From JALYUS01 sp038231255 (lineage in GTDB: Bacteria; Chloroflexota; Chloroflexia; Thermomicrobiales; JALYUS01), in assembly GCA_038231255.1 (NCBI GenBank), contig JBBRLR010000002.1, positions 45,030 through 109,029 of the forward strand: 64,000 bases of DNA, in the 5' to 3' direction. The notes beneath the pieces are model-generated. The model made no database searches. It was not told where the DNA came from and was given only the letters and a program-made list of their open reading frames with translations. The translations under genes and the position numbers were made by a program. The stretch's first letter is position 1, and each line of letters opens with the position of its first letter. This document shows positions 16,335 to 24,543 of the stretch, piece after piece.

Positions 16335-16411
16335 CGGTTGCCTCCTTGAGAAGCGGCGCGGAAGATACTCGTAGGCTACCATAGCGGTCGGTACATGGGT
16401 AGATGATGCTC

Positions 16412-16563
16412 CGAAAGAACCTAACCCCCGGCCCCTTCCGTGCCCTCGGCGTGGGAAGGGGTGACTCTTCGTAATGCCGTGCTGTTCCCCGAAACACCCA
16501 GCTCTCGCGGAGCCTCCCCTTCCCACGCCGAGGAACGGAAGGGGCCGGGGTTAGGTTCTTTCG
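16412..16563. repeat. Long palindromic element (CCTAACCCC type) upstream of the dapA-like gene
   Basis: The outer arms 16412-16440 and 16536-16563 are complementary apart from one bulged C, and the pairing continues inward through CTCGGCGTGGGAAGGGG and its complement at about 16516-16533, giving about 45-50 paired bases. The loop contains GCCGTGCTGTTCCCCGAA, conserved with the elements at 28664 and 62980. It fills much of the 291-base divergent region 16335-16625 between the aldolase and caxA; I see no clear promoter in the remainder. Confidence 0.88.
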
Positions 16564-16625
16564 ACTGCCCTTGATAGGATGGGTGGGGCATTGGCCGTTG
16601 GAAGGGATGGGGAGCAGCGCGGATA

Positions 16626-17717
16626 ATGGAAAAGAAAATGGAAGTGCGTCGCGTCGCGGAGCCGGTGTCGGTGACGACCAAAGCGCTCCTTGGTTTGCTC
16701 GTGCTCGTGCCGATCAGCATCCTGCTCGCGGTTGTCCACGCGAACCCGCCACTCGTCTTCGCGGTCAGCGCGATCGCGCTGATCCCGCTCGCCGGATTTC
16801 TCGGCCGTGCTACGGAAGAGGTCGCGCTCTATACCGGGCCGCGACTGGGCGGGTTGCTCAATGCGACCTTCGGCAATGCGGCCGAGTTGATTATCACAAT
16901 TGTCGCGCTTCGGGCGGGACTCACGACGACCGTGAAGGCGACGCTCGCCGGCAGTATCCTCGGCAATGTCCTCTTCGTTCTCGGCGCGAGTATTCTGCTT
17001 GGTGGCCTGAAGTTCGGCACGCAGACCTTCGACCGCACGGACGCGAGCGCGGCCTGCACGATGCTCGCGCTCGCCGTCATCAGCCTGCTCCTTCCCAGCT
17101 TTTTTCACCATGGCGCCGAGCCGCTGACGATCCCCCGCCTGGAAGGGTTGAGCGTGGCTGTCGCGATCATCCTGTTCGTCATCTATGTGCTGTATCTGAT
17201 CTTCAGTTTCCGGCGCGGGCCGGGCGGAGCGGGGGAAAGTCTTGAGGAGGACACCCCGAACTGGAGCCGGACGTTCGCGCTGGTTGTGCTGTTCGGCTCG
17301 ACCCTCGCCGTCGTCGTGATGAGCGAACTGCTCGTCCACGCGATCGAGCCGACGGTGGCGGCCTGGGGCGTGAGCGAGTTCTTCGTCGGTATCATCATCA
17401 TCCCGATTGTCGGGAATATCGCGGAGCATATCGTCGCCGTGCAGGTGGCGATGGAGAATAAGATGGACCTGTCGCTGAGCATATCGCTCGGCTCCAGCCT
17501 CCAGATCGCGCTGTTTGTCGCACCCGTTCTGGTTTTTGTAGGGGCGATGATGGGTCAGCGATTGACGTTAGAATTCAACACCTATGAACTCTTCGCCCTC
17601 GGCGGTGCGGCGGTGATCGCTGTGCTCGTCACGGCGGACGGCGAGAGCCACTGGCTGGAGGGCGCGCAGTTGCTCGCGCTCTATCTGATGCTCGCGGTCG
17701 CATTCTTCTTCCTCTAA
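16626..17717 (+). CDS. Calcium/proton exchanger, CaxA type
   Basis: The 363-residue integral membrane protein has about eleven hydrophobic segments and two inverted halves, each with the cation-binding signature of the CaCA superfamily: GGLLNATFGNAAELIITI (about 74-91) and GIIIIPIVGNIAEHIVAVQVA (about 255-275). An acidic cytoplasmic loop (ESLEEDTPN) lies between the halves. It exports calcium in exchange for protons. An alternative ATG 12 bases downstream exists; ATG 16626 gives the usual length. The 3' end is followed after four bases by a 7-base-period repeat (17722-17749). It appears to be transcribed alone. Confidence 0.93.
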   Translation: MEKKMEVRRVAEPVSVTTKALLGLLVLVPISILLAVVHANPPLVFAVSAIALIPLAGFLGRATEEVALYTGPRLGGLLNATFGNAAELIITIVALRAGLTTTVKATLAGSILGNVLFVLGASILLGGLKFGTQTFDRTDASAACTMLALAVISLLLPSFFHHGAEPLTIPRLEGLSVAVAIILFVIYVLYLIFSFRRGPGGAGESLEEDTPNWSRTFALVVLFGSTLAVVVMSELLVHAIEPTVAAWGVSEFFVGIIIIPIVGNIAEHIVAVQVAMENKMDLSLSISLGSSLQIALFVAPVLVFVGAMMGQRLTLEFNTYELFALGGAAVIAVLVTADGESHWLEGAQLLALYLMLAVAFFFL

Positions 17718-17721
17718 AGGG

Positions 17722-17749
17722 AAGGACTAAGGACTAAGGACTGAGGACT
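17722..17749. repeat. Four tandem heptamers downstream of caxA
   Basis: Units AAGGACT, AAGGACT, AAGGACT and GAGGACT follow one another exactly, starting four bases after the caxA stop codon. No fold-back partner is visible at this site. Confidence 0.85.
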
Positions 17750-17794
17750 GAGAGGATTGGCACGTTTCAGTGAACAAGTCGCTCGTAATTTATC

Positions 17795-18349
17795 GTGACG
17801 GGGCCACCGGCCACCGGGAAAACTACCGTCGGTACGAAGATCGCCGACGCGCTATGTCTGCCGTTCATCAATAAGGATGGCATCAAAGAATCGCTCTTTG
17901 ACACGCTTGGATGGAGCGATGTGGCGTGGTCGAAACGGCTCGGCGTCGCCAGTTACGCGATCCTTTATCAGGTCATCGAGGCGGAACTGCGCGCCGGCGC
18001 GTCATTTGTCGTCGAGAGCAACTTCCATCCGACCTACGACAACGAGCGATTTGCGGCTCTCCGAACGACGTACGACTTCGTGCCATTCCAGGTCTTCTGC
18101 ACTGCCGACGGCACTGTCCTGTACGAGCGGTTCAAGGCCCGTTCCGAATCCGGCGAGCGGCATCCGGGGCATCGCGACGAACTGCGGCAAGGCGAGTTTG
18201 AGGAAATCCTGCTTCGCGGCCACCATGACCCGCTTGACATCGGTGGCGAAACCTACGCACTCGACATGACTGACCTCGACACTGTGGACTTCAACGGTGT
18301 AATGGCAGCGATTCGTTCACAGAGCGTACATCGCGCGTCAGGTCACTGA
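17795..18349 (+). CDS. AAA-family ATPase / small P-loop kinase, probable single-base frameshift at the 5' end
   Basis: The 184-residue frame begins with a Walker A motif almost at its first residue (TGPPATGKTT, residues 2-11) and continues as a small kinase-like protein with a central FVVESNFHPTYD, which corresponds to Walker B in zeta-toxin or gluconate-kinase-like proteins. Such proteins normally begin with a hydrophobic strand before the P-loop. That strand (NKSLVI) is encoded just upstream in another frame from GTG 17770, and one extra T in AATTTATC (17788-17795) separates the two. The real gene therefore probably starts at 17770. The 3' end overlaps the convergent DUF885 gene by 12 bases. 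Substrate unknown. Confidence 0.75.
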   Translation: MTGPPATGKTTVGTKIADALCLPFINKDGIKESLFDTLGWSDVAWSKRLGVASYAILYQVIEAELRAGASFVVESNFHPTYDNERFAALRTTYDFVPFQVFCTADGTVLYERFKARSESGERHPGHRDELRQGEFEEILLRGHHDPLDIGGETYALDMTDLDTVDFNGVMAAIRSQSVHRASGH

Positions 18350-20020
18350 TTCCGCGCGCATGATGTCTGCGATCATCGCGACCGGGATCGAGCCGTAGGA
18401 CAAAAAGCGGTCGTGGTACCGTCGCAGGTCGAACGCGCTCCCTTCGCGCGCCGCGATCTTCCGCCGCAGGTCGCGGATCATGTCCTGGCCGATCAAGTAG
18501 ATCATCGCCGCTCCGGGGAACATCGAGTTTTTGACTGCTTCCGTGTGTGCCGCGTGCTCGGTCATGCCGGTGTCGTCGCGGTAGAAAGCAACCGCCTGAT
18601 CGAGTGAGAAGCGACCGTGATGCAGATTGGCATCCACAATCGCTCGTGCGGCGGCGCGCATCCGGGCGTAGTGCTGCGAATACAACTCCAACGGTGTGAG
18701 AAAGCCGACCTCGCCCATCAAGTCCACGGTATACGATGACCAGCCTTCAGCCATCGTGCCGCCGCAGAAGAGCGCGATCCGCGACGCGCAATCCACCGCC
18801 GCGATCTGCCCGATCCGCGACGCGGCGTGGAAGGCGTGCCAGTTTTGGACGTGATGCCCGATGCCGCCGTGATGGACGACGTGATTCAGTTTGATGACGC
18901 TGTCGTTCATGGCGCGTAGGCGGCGATCCTGCTCATCGAGCGGCATCGTGGCCTCGATTGGCGGGACGAGATAGTCGTGGATCGGCGGGCGATTGAACGC
19001 CGCTGGGGAACGATAGGGGAGGAAGTAGAGGAACGGGGCCGCTTCCCGCGCCCAGCGCGGTTGTGGGACATAGCGGATCGGGAAGGTCGGCCAGGTGACG
19101 AGATCGTGCGCGGCGGCGGTCGCGTGGCTCGCGTCCCAAAGCATAGCATAGCGTCCGTCGTATTCATCAATGGTCGGGTGGAGATCGGCCAACCGGGCAA
19201 GCGCGGCGCCCCAATCGCTCGCGCCGAATTGACCGGCCCCCTCGACGAGGCGCGCGCTCGCTTCCGCGAACTGGTCGCGGGCATACCGTTCGATTGCCGC
19301 GCCCGATTGGGTCAGTTCGTGGCCGAGCGTCAGATACACCTCGAACGCTTCGCCGCCGCAGCTGTACCGATCGGTCGGGTTGGCGCGCACCTCGGTTTCG
19401 AGGAATGATTGATACGTGGCGAATGCCTGCCGCGCCATGGTTGCCGCAGCCCGGAAGCGCGGATCGGTGATCGCCTCATCGGCGATCAGCATGTCCACGC
19501 CGCCACCAAGGAAATGCATCGCGCCGGCACACTCGCGGATCGCGCGCTCCGTCCAGGCGGCAGGCACAGATTGCACGTTCTCGGTGGCGGTGGTGAGAAA
19601 CGCCGGTATCGCGTTCATCCGCGCAATCGCCGCCTCCACGCGCTCACCGAGGGGCGCGAAGGGGCGGAGAAAGAGGGACAGCACGCCGAAAATCGCCTCG
19701 CCCGTATAGACGCACGGGTTGCCGCCCTGAAAATGGCGCGATCCGTATTCCCATGTCTGGATCGTCAGGAAATGCTCGGCCAGTGTGCGGTCAATCTGTT
19801 CCGCAGGCGTTTCCGGCACCGCGACCGTGTCATTATTCAGATCACGCAGCAACGTCGCCATTCCCGCGACCGTATCTGCGACGCCGCGCGCCGAGAAATC
19901 CGGCAGCGCGTCGTCGTGGTCGTGGACGCCGATAAAGGTCGCGTTGACGGGACGCCGCCGATAATACGCCGCGAAGAAATCATCGAGCCAGGCCGAGAAC
20001 GGGCGCGGCGACGCGCTCAC
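18338..20020 (-). CDS. DUF885-family protein, probable metallopeptidase-like
   Basis: This 560-residue protein matches the DUF885 family (PF05960): N-terminal FFAAYYRRRPVNATFIGVHDHDD, a central alpha-helical body, and the conserved GGIGHHVQNW followed about 25 residues later by GGTMAEGWSSYT. The HxxxH-like GIGHHVQ and the downstream EGW Glu resemble a gluzincin zinc site, so a peptidase is likely, though the family is largely uncharacterised. The GTG at 20020 overlaps the TGA of the upstream M20 amidohydrolase gene (GTGA), indicating translational coupling; a joint role in peptide or amide breakdown is an inference from that pairing. No signal peptide is visible. Confidence 0.85.
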   Translation of the reverse strand: MSASPRPFSAWLDDFFAAYYRRRPVNATFIGVHDHDDALPDFSARGVADTVAGMATLLRDLNNDTVAVPETPAEQIDRTLAEHFLTIQTWEYGSRHFQGGNPCVYTGEAIFGVLSLFLRPFAPLGERVEAAIARMNAIPAFLTTATENVQSVPAAWTERAIRECAGAMHFLGGGVDMLIADEAITDPRFRAAATMARQAFATYQSFLETEVRANPTDRYSCGGEAFEVYLTLGHELTQSGAAIERYARDQFAEASARLVEGAGQFGASDWGAALARLADLHPTIDEYDGRYAMLWDASHATAAAHDLVTWPTFPIRYVPQPRWAREAAPFLYFLPYRSPAAFNRPPIHDYLVPPIEATMPLDEQDRRLRAMNDSVIKLNHVVHHGGIGHHVQNWHAFHAASRIGQIAAVDCASRIALFCGGTMAEGWSSYTVDLMGEVGFLTPLELYSQHYARMRAAARAIVDANLHHGRFSLDQAVAFYRDDTGMTEHAAHTEAVKNSMFPGAAMIYLIGQDMIRDLRRKIAAREGSAFDLRRYHDRFLSYGSIPVAMIADIMRAESVT

Positions 20021-21270
20021 GGGGCGGTTGTCGTGCCGACCTTCGCAAGCCCTTCGCGGATCGGCCCCATTGCGGTGGCGTGTTCTTTCTTTGCTGCCAC
20101 GATCGAATTGGGATTCGTCAGGAGATCAATCGCGGTCATCGCCATCGTCTTGGCCCCGGCGATCAGCGCGTCGTGCCCGCGCTTCGTCCGCGTCGCCTCG
20201 GCGACCTCCCGCGAGTGCCAACCCGCCTCCTCGCCGCAGATGCCGATGTACGCGTAGACCGACGGAATCTCGTGGCTGACATTGCCGAAGTCGGTCGAGC
20301 CGCCGCCCTCGCGCGCCGGGCCGTCTTGCACATCCCGACCGATTGCCTCCATGTTCTCGCGCATCAGCGCGCCAAGCGCGTGATTCGGGACGTAGCTCTG
20401 ATATGGCTTGATGTATTCCTTCCATTCGAGCCGCGCGCCGGTCGCGGTCGCGGCCCCTTCGGCGCAGGCGACGACGCGCCGCTTCAGTTCAGCGGCGTAG
20501 ACCGGGTCGTACGAGCGGATACGGAAGCGGCACGCGGCGTACGGCGGGATGACATTCGGCGCGCCGCCGCCACTCGTCACCACACCGTGAATGCGCGCCT
20601 CAGAGCGCACCTGCTGGCGCAACATGCCGACATTGTTGAAGGTCTGGATCACCGCGTCGAGCGCGTTGATGCCGGTGTGCGGGTTGGATGCGGCGTGCGC
20701 CGCCCGTCCGTGGAACATGAAGTCAATCCCATAGGCGACCATCGAGGGTTTGAGGGCGATGTAATCCTCGGTCATCGGGTGGATCATGATCGCCGCGTCC
20801 ACACCGTCGAAGTAGCCGTGCTCCAGCACCGGAATCTTGCCGCCCGCATTCGGGACGGCCGACTCCTCCGCCGGGGTGCCGAGGATGACCACCCTGCCCG
20901 GCAGCAGCCCTTGCTGGCCGAGGCGCGCGAGGGCAATGCCCGTGCCAATTGCCGCATTAGCGATGATGTTGTGTCCGCAGCCGTGCCCGACATCGGGTAG
21001 CGCGTCGTACTCCGCGATGATCGCAATCGTCGGGCCATCGGGGTTGCCGCCGGGGAGCGTGGCGCGGAAGGCGGTATCGAGACCGGCGATGCCCCGCTCG
21101 ACTTCCGCGCCGAACTCCTCCAGCATCTCGGTCAACTTCGCCACCGCCTGATACTCCTGCAAACCGAGTTCGGGGTTATCCGCCATCCAGTCGCTGCACC
21201 CGATCAGCATCTGCGAGACCTGCTCTACCTCGCGCTGCGCTGCCGCTTTCAGTGCCGCCACATCCGCCAT
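20017..21270 (-). CDS. M20-family metallohydrolase (AbgB/amidohydrolase-like)
   Basis: The 417-residue protein carries the metal-site motifs of the M20D subfamily: AEYDALPDVGHGCGHNIIANAA (His, Cys and His around 95-105), GTPAEES, the lid-domain FMFHGRAAHAASNPHTGINALDA and a C-terminal GSTDFGNVSHEIPSVYAYIG. The last pair of motifs is characteristic of p-aminobenzoyl-glutamate hydrolase and N-acyl amino acid or indoleacetyl-conjugate hydrolases. The substrate is probably an N-acyl or aryl amide of an amino acid. It is the first gene of a pair with the DUF885 gene, overlapping by four bases. Confidence 0.92.
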   Translation of the reverse strand: MADVAALKAAAQREVEQVSQMLIGCSDWMADNPELGLQEYQAVAKLTEMLEEFGAEVERGIAGLDTAFRATLPGGNPDGPTIAIIAEYDALPDVGHGCGHNIIANAAIGTGIALARLGQQGLLPGRVVILGTPAEESAVPNAGGKIPVLEHGYFDGVDAAIMIHPMTEDYIALKPSMVAYGIDFMFHGRAAHAASNPHTGINALDAVIQTFNNVGMLRQQVRSEARIHGVVTSGGGAPNVIPPYAACRFRIRSYDPVYAAELKRRVVACAEGAATATGARLEWKEYIKPYQSYVPNHALGALMRENMEAIGRDVQDGPAREGGGSTDFGNVSHEIPSVYAYIGICGEEAGWHSREVAEATRTKRGHDALIAGAKTMAMTAIDLLTNPNSIVAAKKEHATAMGPIREGLAKVGTTTAP

Positions 21271-21317
21271 TGCTCACTCCTTATTCGTTGTAGGATCGTA
21301 TGCCAGCATCAAATCCC

Positions 21318-21345
21318 GAACCCTGAACCTCGAACCTCGAACCTC
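21318..21345. repeat. Four tandem heptamers downstream of the thioesterase gene
   Basis: Units GAACCCT, GAACCTC, GAACCTC and GAACCTC lie head to tail, ending seven bases from the stop codon of the minus-strand thioesterase gene (21353). Confidence 0.8.
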
Positions 21346-21352
21346 CCCGCGA

Positions 21353-21793
21353 TCACACGCGCTCCCAGCCTTCGAGCCGGGCGATTGCCTCACGGACATT
21401 CGCGGGCACGGGTCGCTTCGTCTGCTGTGCCGGATCGAAATTGACGAAAACGGCTGTCGCGCGGAAATACGGATCGGGGTTGCCCTGCTTCCACATCTCG
21501 AAGGCGAAGGTCAGGCTCGTCGTGCCAATCGCCGTGCAGCGGACGCCGATCTCCACCAGGTCATCGAGGCGAAACGAGCGGAGATAGTCGAGTTCGATAT
21601 GGACCGTCGCGACATCGAAAACGTTTGCGTCCGCGAGGTCGTAGATATGCAGCCCGACGCCCGTGCGAAAGTACTCGGTCTGCGCGATGTCCATGTACGA
21701 CAGATAGCGCCCATTGTAGACAATCCGCTGGCCGTCAATCTCGTCGTAGCGGACGCGGAGTGTGTGAACGAAGTGGAAATCGTCGCGTGCCAT
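21353..21793 (-). CDS. Acyl-CoA thioesterase, 4HBT hot-dog fold
   Basis: The 146-residue protein has the 4-hydroxybenzoyl-CoA thioesterase signature LRVRYDEIDGQRIVYNGRYLSYMDIAQTEYFR (about 12-43), with the catalytic Asp in the DEIDGQ turn, and a core strand SLTFAFEMWKQGN. It resembles YbgC/FadM-type thioesterases and would hydrolyse acyl-CoA or aromatic acyl-CoA. It is divergent from the thiolase gene (start 21896), with about 100 bases between them, so both may be controlled from this region and act in the same acyl-CoA metabolism. Confidence 0.9.
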   Translation of the reverse strand: MARDDFHFVHTLRVRYDEIDGQRIVYNGRYLSYMDIAQTEYFRTGVGLHIYDLADANVFDVATVHIELDYLRSFRLDDLVEIGVRCTAIGTTSLTFAFEMWKQGNPDPYFRATAVFVNFDPAQQTKRPVPANVREAIARLEGWERV

Positions 21794-21895
21794 ACTCGCA
21801 ATCGCCCTTTCGCGCCCGAGTCGCTGCTATCCGGGCGACCAGTGTAGCAGAAGGGGGTACAATAACAGCAAGCAGTTCGGCTACGGAGGAATGAC

Positions 21896-23077
21896 ATGGA
21901 ATCGGCAGTGATCGTCGCGGCGAAGCGGACCGCGATTGGCGCATTCGGCAAGGCATTCAGGGACGTTCCGATTGCAACCATCGGCGCGACGCCACTACGC
22001 GCCGCGATGGCGGAGATCGGCATCGCGCCCGGCGATGTGGACGATGTCATTATTGGTTGCGTCGGCCAGATCGGGCAGGACGCCTATATCGCGCGAGCGG
22101 TCGCCCTCGGTGCGGGGCTGCCGATCGAGGTCCCGGCGTACACCGTCAACCGGCTCTGCGGCTCCGGCGCGCAAGCGATTGGCAGCGCGACGCAGGCGAT
22201 CCTTGCGGGTGATGCGCGGATCGTCGTGGCGGGCGGTGTTGAGAAGATGAGCGGCTACCCGCTCCTGGCGGATGTCCGCTGGGGCACGCGGCTCGGCGAC
22301 ACTGCGCTGAAGGATTCCCTGACGCAGGCGCTTTCCGATCCCTTCTCGTGCCGCCATATGGGCACGACGGCGGAGAATATCGCCCGGCGCGATGGCGTGA
22401 GCCGCGCCGATCAGGACGCCTTCAGCGTCCTCAGCCAGCAGCGGACGGCGTCGGCGGTCGAGGCGGGCCGCTTCGATGAGCAGATCATCCCCGTCACGGC
22501 GCCCGGCCCGAAACGGACGACCATCGAGGTGACGCACGACGAGCATCCGCGCCCCGACACGACGGTAGAAACATTGGGGCGACTCCCGGCTGTCTTTGAG
22601 AAGGATGGCAGCGTTACCGCCGGGAATGCGGCGGGCATCAACGACGCAGGCAGCGCGACGGTGATGATGGCCGCCTCGGAGGCGGAGGCGCGCGGGATCA
22701 CGCCGCTTGCCCGCGTCGTCGGCTGGGCAGTTGTTGGCGTCGAGCCGGAGTACATGGGCATCGGCCCAGTGCCCGCCGTCCGCAAGGTGCTGGCGAAGAC
22801 CGACCTGACGCTGGACGACATCGCACTCTTTGAACTCAACGAGGCGTTCGCCGCGCAATCGCTCGCCTGCATTCGCGAACTCGGGCTGGATATGGACAAG
22901 GTGAACGTCAACGGCGGCGCAATCGCTCTCGGCCACCCAATCGGCGCGACGGGGAATATCCTCGCCGTCAAACTGATTTACGAGCTGCGGCGGCGCGGCG
23001 AGCGGTACGGCATCGTCACCGCCTGTATCGGTGGCGGGCAGGGAATCGCGGTTGTCTTCGAGAATCCCGCCGCGTAG
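21896..23077 (+). CDS. Acetyl-CoA acetyltransferase (thiolase)
   Basis: This 393-residue protein has all thiolase signatures: acyl-accepting Cys88 in NRLCGSGAQA, His347 in GHPIGATG, Cys377 in ACIGGGQGIA and the NEAFAAQ motif near 317. Its length and motif spacing fit biosynthetic acetoacetyl-CoA thiolase, although degradative thiolases share them. ATG 21896 follows GGAGGAATGAC. A TACAAT sequence at 21858-21863 could be its -10 element, but no clear -35 is visible. The M16 peptidase gene starts 60 bases after the stop on the same strand. Confidence 0.94.
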   Translation: MESAVIVAAKRTAIGAFGKAFRDVPIATIGATPLRAAMAEIGIAPGDVDDVIIGCVGQIGQDAYIARAVALGAGLPIEVPAYTVNRLCGSGAQAIGSATQAILAGDARIVVAGGVEKMSGYPLLADVRWGTRLGDTALKDSLTQALSDPFSCRHMGTTAENIARRDGVSRADQDAFSVLSQQRTASAVEAGRFDEQIIPVTAPGPKRTTIEVTHDEHPRPDTTVETLGRLPAVFEKDGSVTAGNAAGINDAGSATVMMAASEAEARGITPLARVVGWAVVGVEPEYMGIGPVPAVRKVLAKTDLTLDDIALFELNEAFAAQSLACIRELGLDMDKVNVNGGAIALGHPIGATGNILAVKLIYELRRRGERYGIVTACIGGGQGIAVVFENPAA

Positions 23078-23137
23078 GCGGCACGAACATTTGGAACATG
23101 GCGCCGGTTGGCTGTCATTGTGAAAGGATTCATCACT

Positions 23138-24436
23138 GTGGGCATCGAGTATCACAAGCATGTTTTTGACAACGGCCTGCGCGTCTACATCACGCCGATG
23201 GACGCCGCGACCTCCGTGACCGTCGTGATCGGCGTCGGCGTCGGGGCGCGGTGGGAAGCGCCGGAAGTAAACGGCGTCGCGCACTTCGCCGAGCACATGT
23301 TTTTCAAGGGGACGGAGCGCCGCCCGACGACGCGCGATATTTCCAGCCTGATTGACGGCCTCGGTGGCCAGTTCAACGCCTTCACCTCCGAGGAGATGAC
23401 CGCCTACTACACCCGCCTCGCGCCGGAGCACTACAAGATCGGCCTCGATGTGCTTTCGGACATGCTCTTCCATTCCAAATTCGAGCCGGACGAGATCGAG
23501 CGCGAGAAAGGGACGATCATCCAGGAAATCCGCATGTACGAGGATCAGCCGATGGCTCTCGCGCCCCGGACCTTCCAGGAGATGATGTATCCAAATCACC
23601 CGCTCGGTCGGCCCGTCCTCGGTACGGACGAGACGATCCAGGCGATGACCCGGAAAACCTTCACCGATTACATGGAGATGGCGTACCACACCGGCAGCAT
23701 GGTCGTCTCCATCGCCGGCAAGGTGGACGAGGACGACGCACTCGATGCGGTGCGACAGTGGATGGCGCAGTTGCCCGGCGGCACCGCGCCGAAGCCAGTC
23801 CCCGCGACTGATGTGCAGCCGAGCGCGCGCGTCCAATTGTACACTAAAGATACCGGGCAGGCGCACCTCTGCCTCGGCGTGCCGAGCCTGCCAATTGGCC
23901 ACCCGGACGAAGCGGCGTTGAACGTTTTGAGCACTGTGCTCGGCGGCACAATGTCGTCGCGACTCTTCATTGAGGTGCGCGAGAAGCAGGGCCTCTGCTA
24001 CTACGTTGGTTCCTCGCCGGACCCGTACACGGACACAGGGTTGTACGTCGCGCGCGGCGGTATGGACCTCAACCGCATTGACCAGGCGCTGATTTCGATC
24101 CGCAAGGAGATGCTCGGCATGGCCGCCGAACCGATCTCGCTCGAAGAACTGAGCATGGGCAAGGAAGGGCTGAAGGGCCGCATTCTGCTCGCGATGGAAG
24201 GCTCAGCGGGCGTCGCGATGGATGTCATTCGGCAGGAATTGCTGCGGGGCCGCGTGCGGACGCCGGACGAGCGGCGCGCCGAGGTGGACGTCGTCACGCA
24301 GGAAGACGTCTTCCGCGTCGCGAATGACCTCTTCACACCGGCGCGCATGCACCTCGCGATGTGCGGCCCCTTCGACGATCCGACGCACTTCGAATCGCTC
24401 GTGATGGAAGGCGAACCGGCAGTGGCGGCGGATTAG
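23138..24436 (+). CDS. M16-family zinc peptidase (processing-peptidase/insulinase-like)
   Basis: The 432-residue protein carries the inverted zinc motif HxxEH at H49-F-A-E52-H53 (AHFAEHMFFKGT) with the downstream Glu in SEEMTAYYTRLAPEH. The second, inactive-type module ends with the substrate-binding arginine-tyrosine region around GLCYYVGSS. This is the single-chain bacterial PqqL/YmxG type. A TTG at 23108 would add ten residues; GTG 23138 is preferred because AAAGGA lies nine bases ahead of it and the product then starts at the conserved YHKHVFDNGLRV. It lies after the thiolase gene and is followed by a perfect 14-base hairpin (24474-24504). Confidence 0.92.
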   Translation: MGIEYHKHVFDNGLRVYITPMDAATSVTVVIGVGVGARWEAPEVNGVAHFAEHMFFKGTERRPTTRDISSLIDGLGGQFNAFTSEEMTAYYTRLAPEHYKIGLDVLSDMLFHSKFEPDEIEREKGTIIQEIRMYEDQPMALAPRTFQEMMYPNHPLGRPVLGTDETIQAMTRKTFTDYMEMAYHTGSMVVSIAGKVDEDDALDAVRQWMAQLPGGTAPKPVPATDVQPSARVQLYTKDTGQAHLCLGVPSLPIGHPDEAALNVLSTVLGGTMSSRLFIEVREKQGLCYYVGSSPDPYTDTGLYVARGGMDLNRIDQALISIRKEMLGMAAEPISLEELSMGKEGLKGRILLAMEGSAGVAMDVIRQELLRGRVRTPDERRAEVDVVTQEDVFRVANDLFTPARMHLAMCGPFDDPTHFESLVMEGEPAVAAD

Positions 24437-24473
24437 GGCGGTCTTCCGTGGTGTTGAGTCGAGGAGGTTAAAT

Positions 24474-24504
24474 AGTGGCGGCGGGCTTTTAGCCCGCCGC
24501 CACT
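24474..24504. terminator. Perfect hairpin between convergent genes, possible bidirectional terminator
   Basis: The arms 24474-24487 (AGTGGCGGCGGGCT) and 24491-24504 pair perfectly around a three-base TTT loop. It stands between the 3' ends of the M16 gene (24436) and the polyprenyl synthase gene (24544). There is no T-run after either arm, so termination would have to be helped or the hairpin acts in RNA stability. Confidence 0.6.
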
Positions 24505-24543
24505 GGAAAGTTCCGCAGGATCGGCAACGACACAAACCGATCC

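Noticed and set aside
16412..16563. An SRP-RNA-like or riboswitch structure in the long palindrome, suggested by GTGCTGTTCCCCGAA
   Set aside because: The GGAA-tetraloop context and asymmetric loop of SRP RNA are absent, and the sequence recurs in both orientations at unrelated genes.
21995..23902. A 635-codon minus-strand frame opposite the thiolase and M16 genes
   Set aside because: It spans two conserved genes and the gap between them in antisense and has no protein similarity I can recognise.
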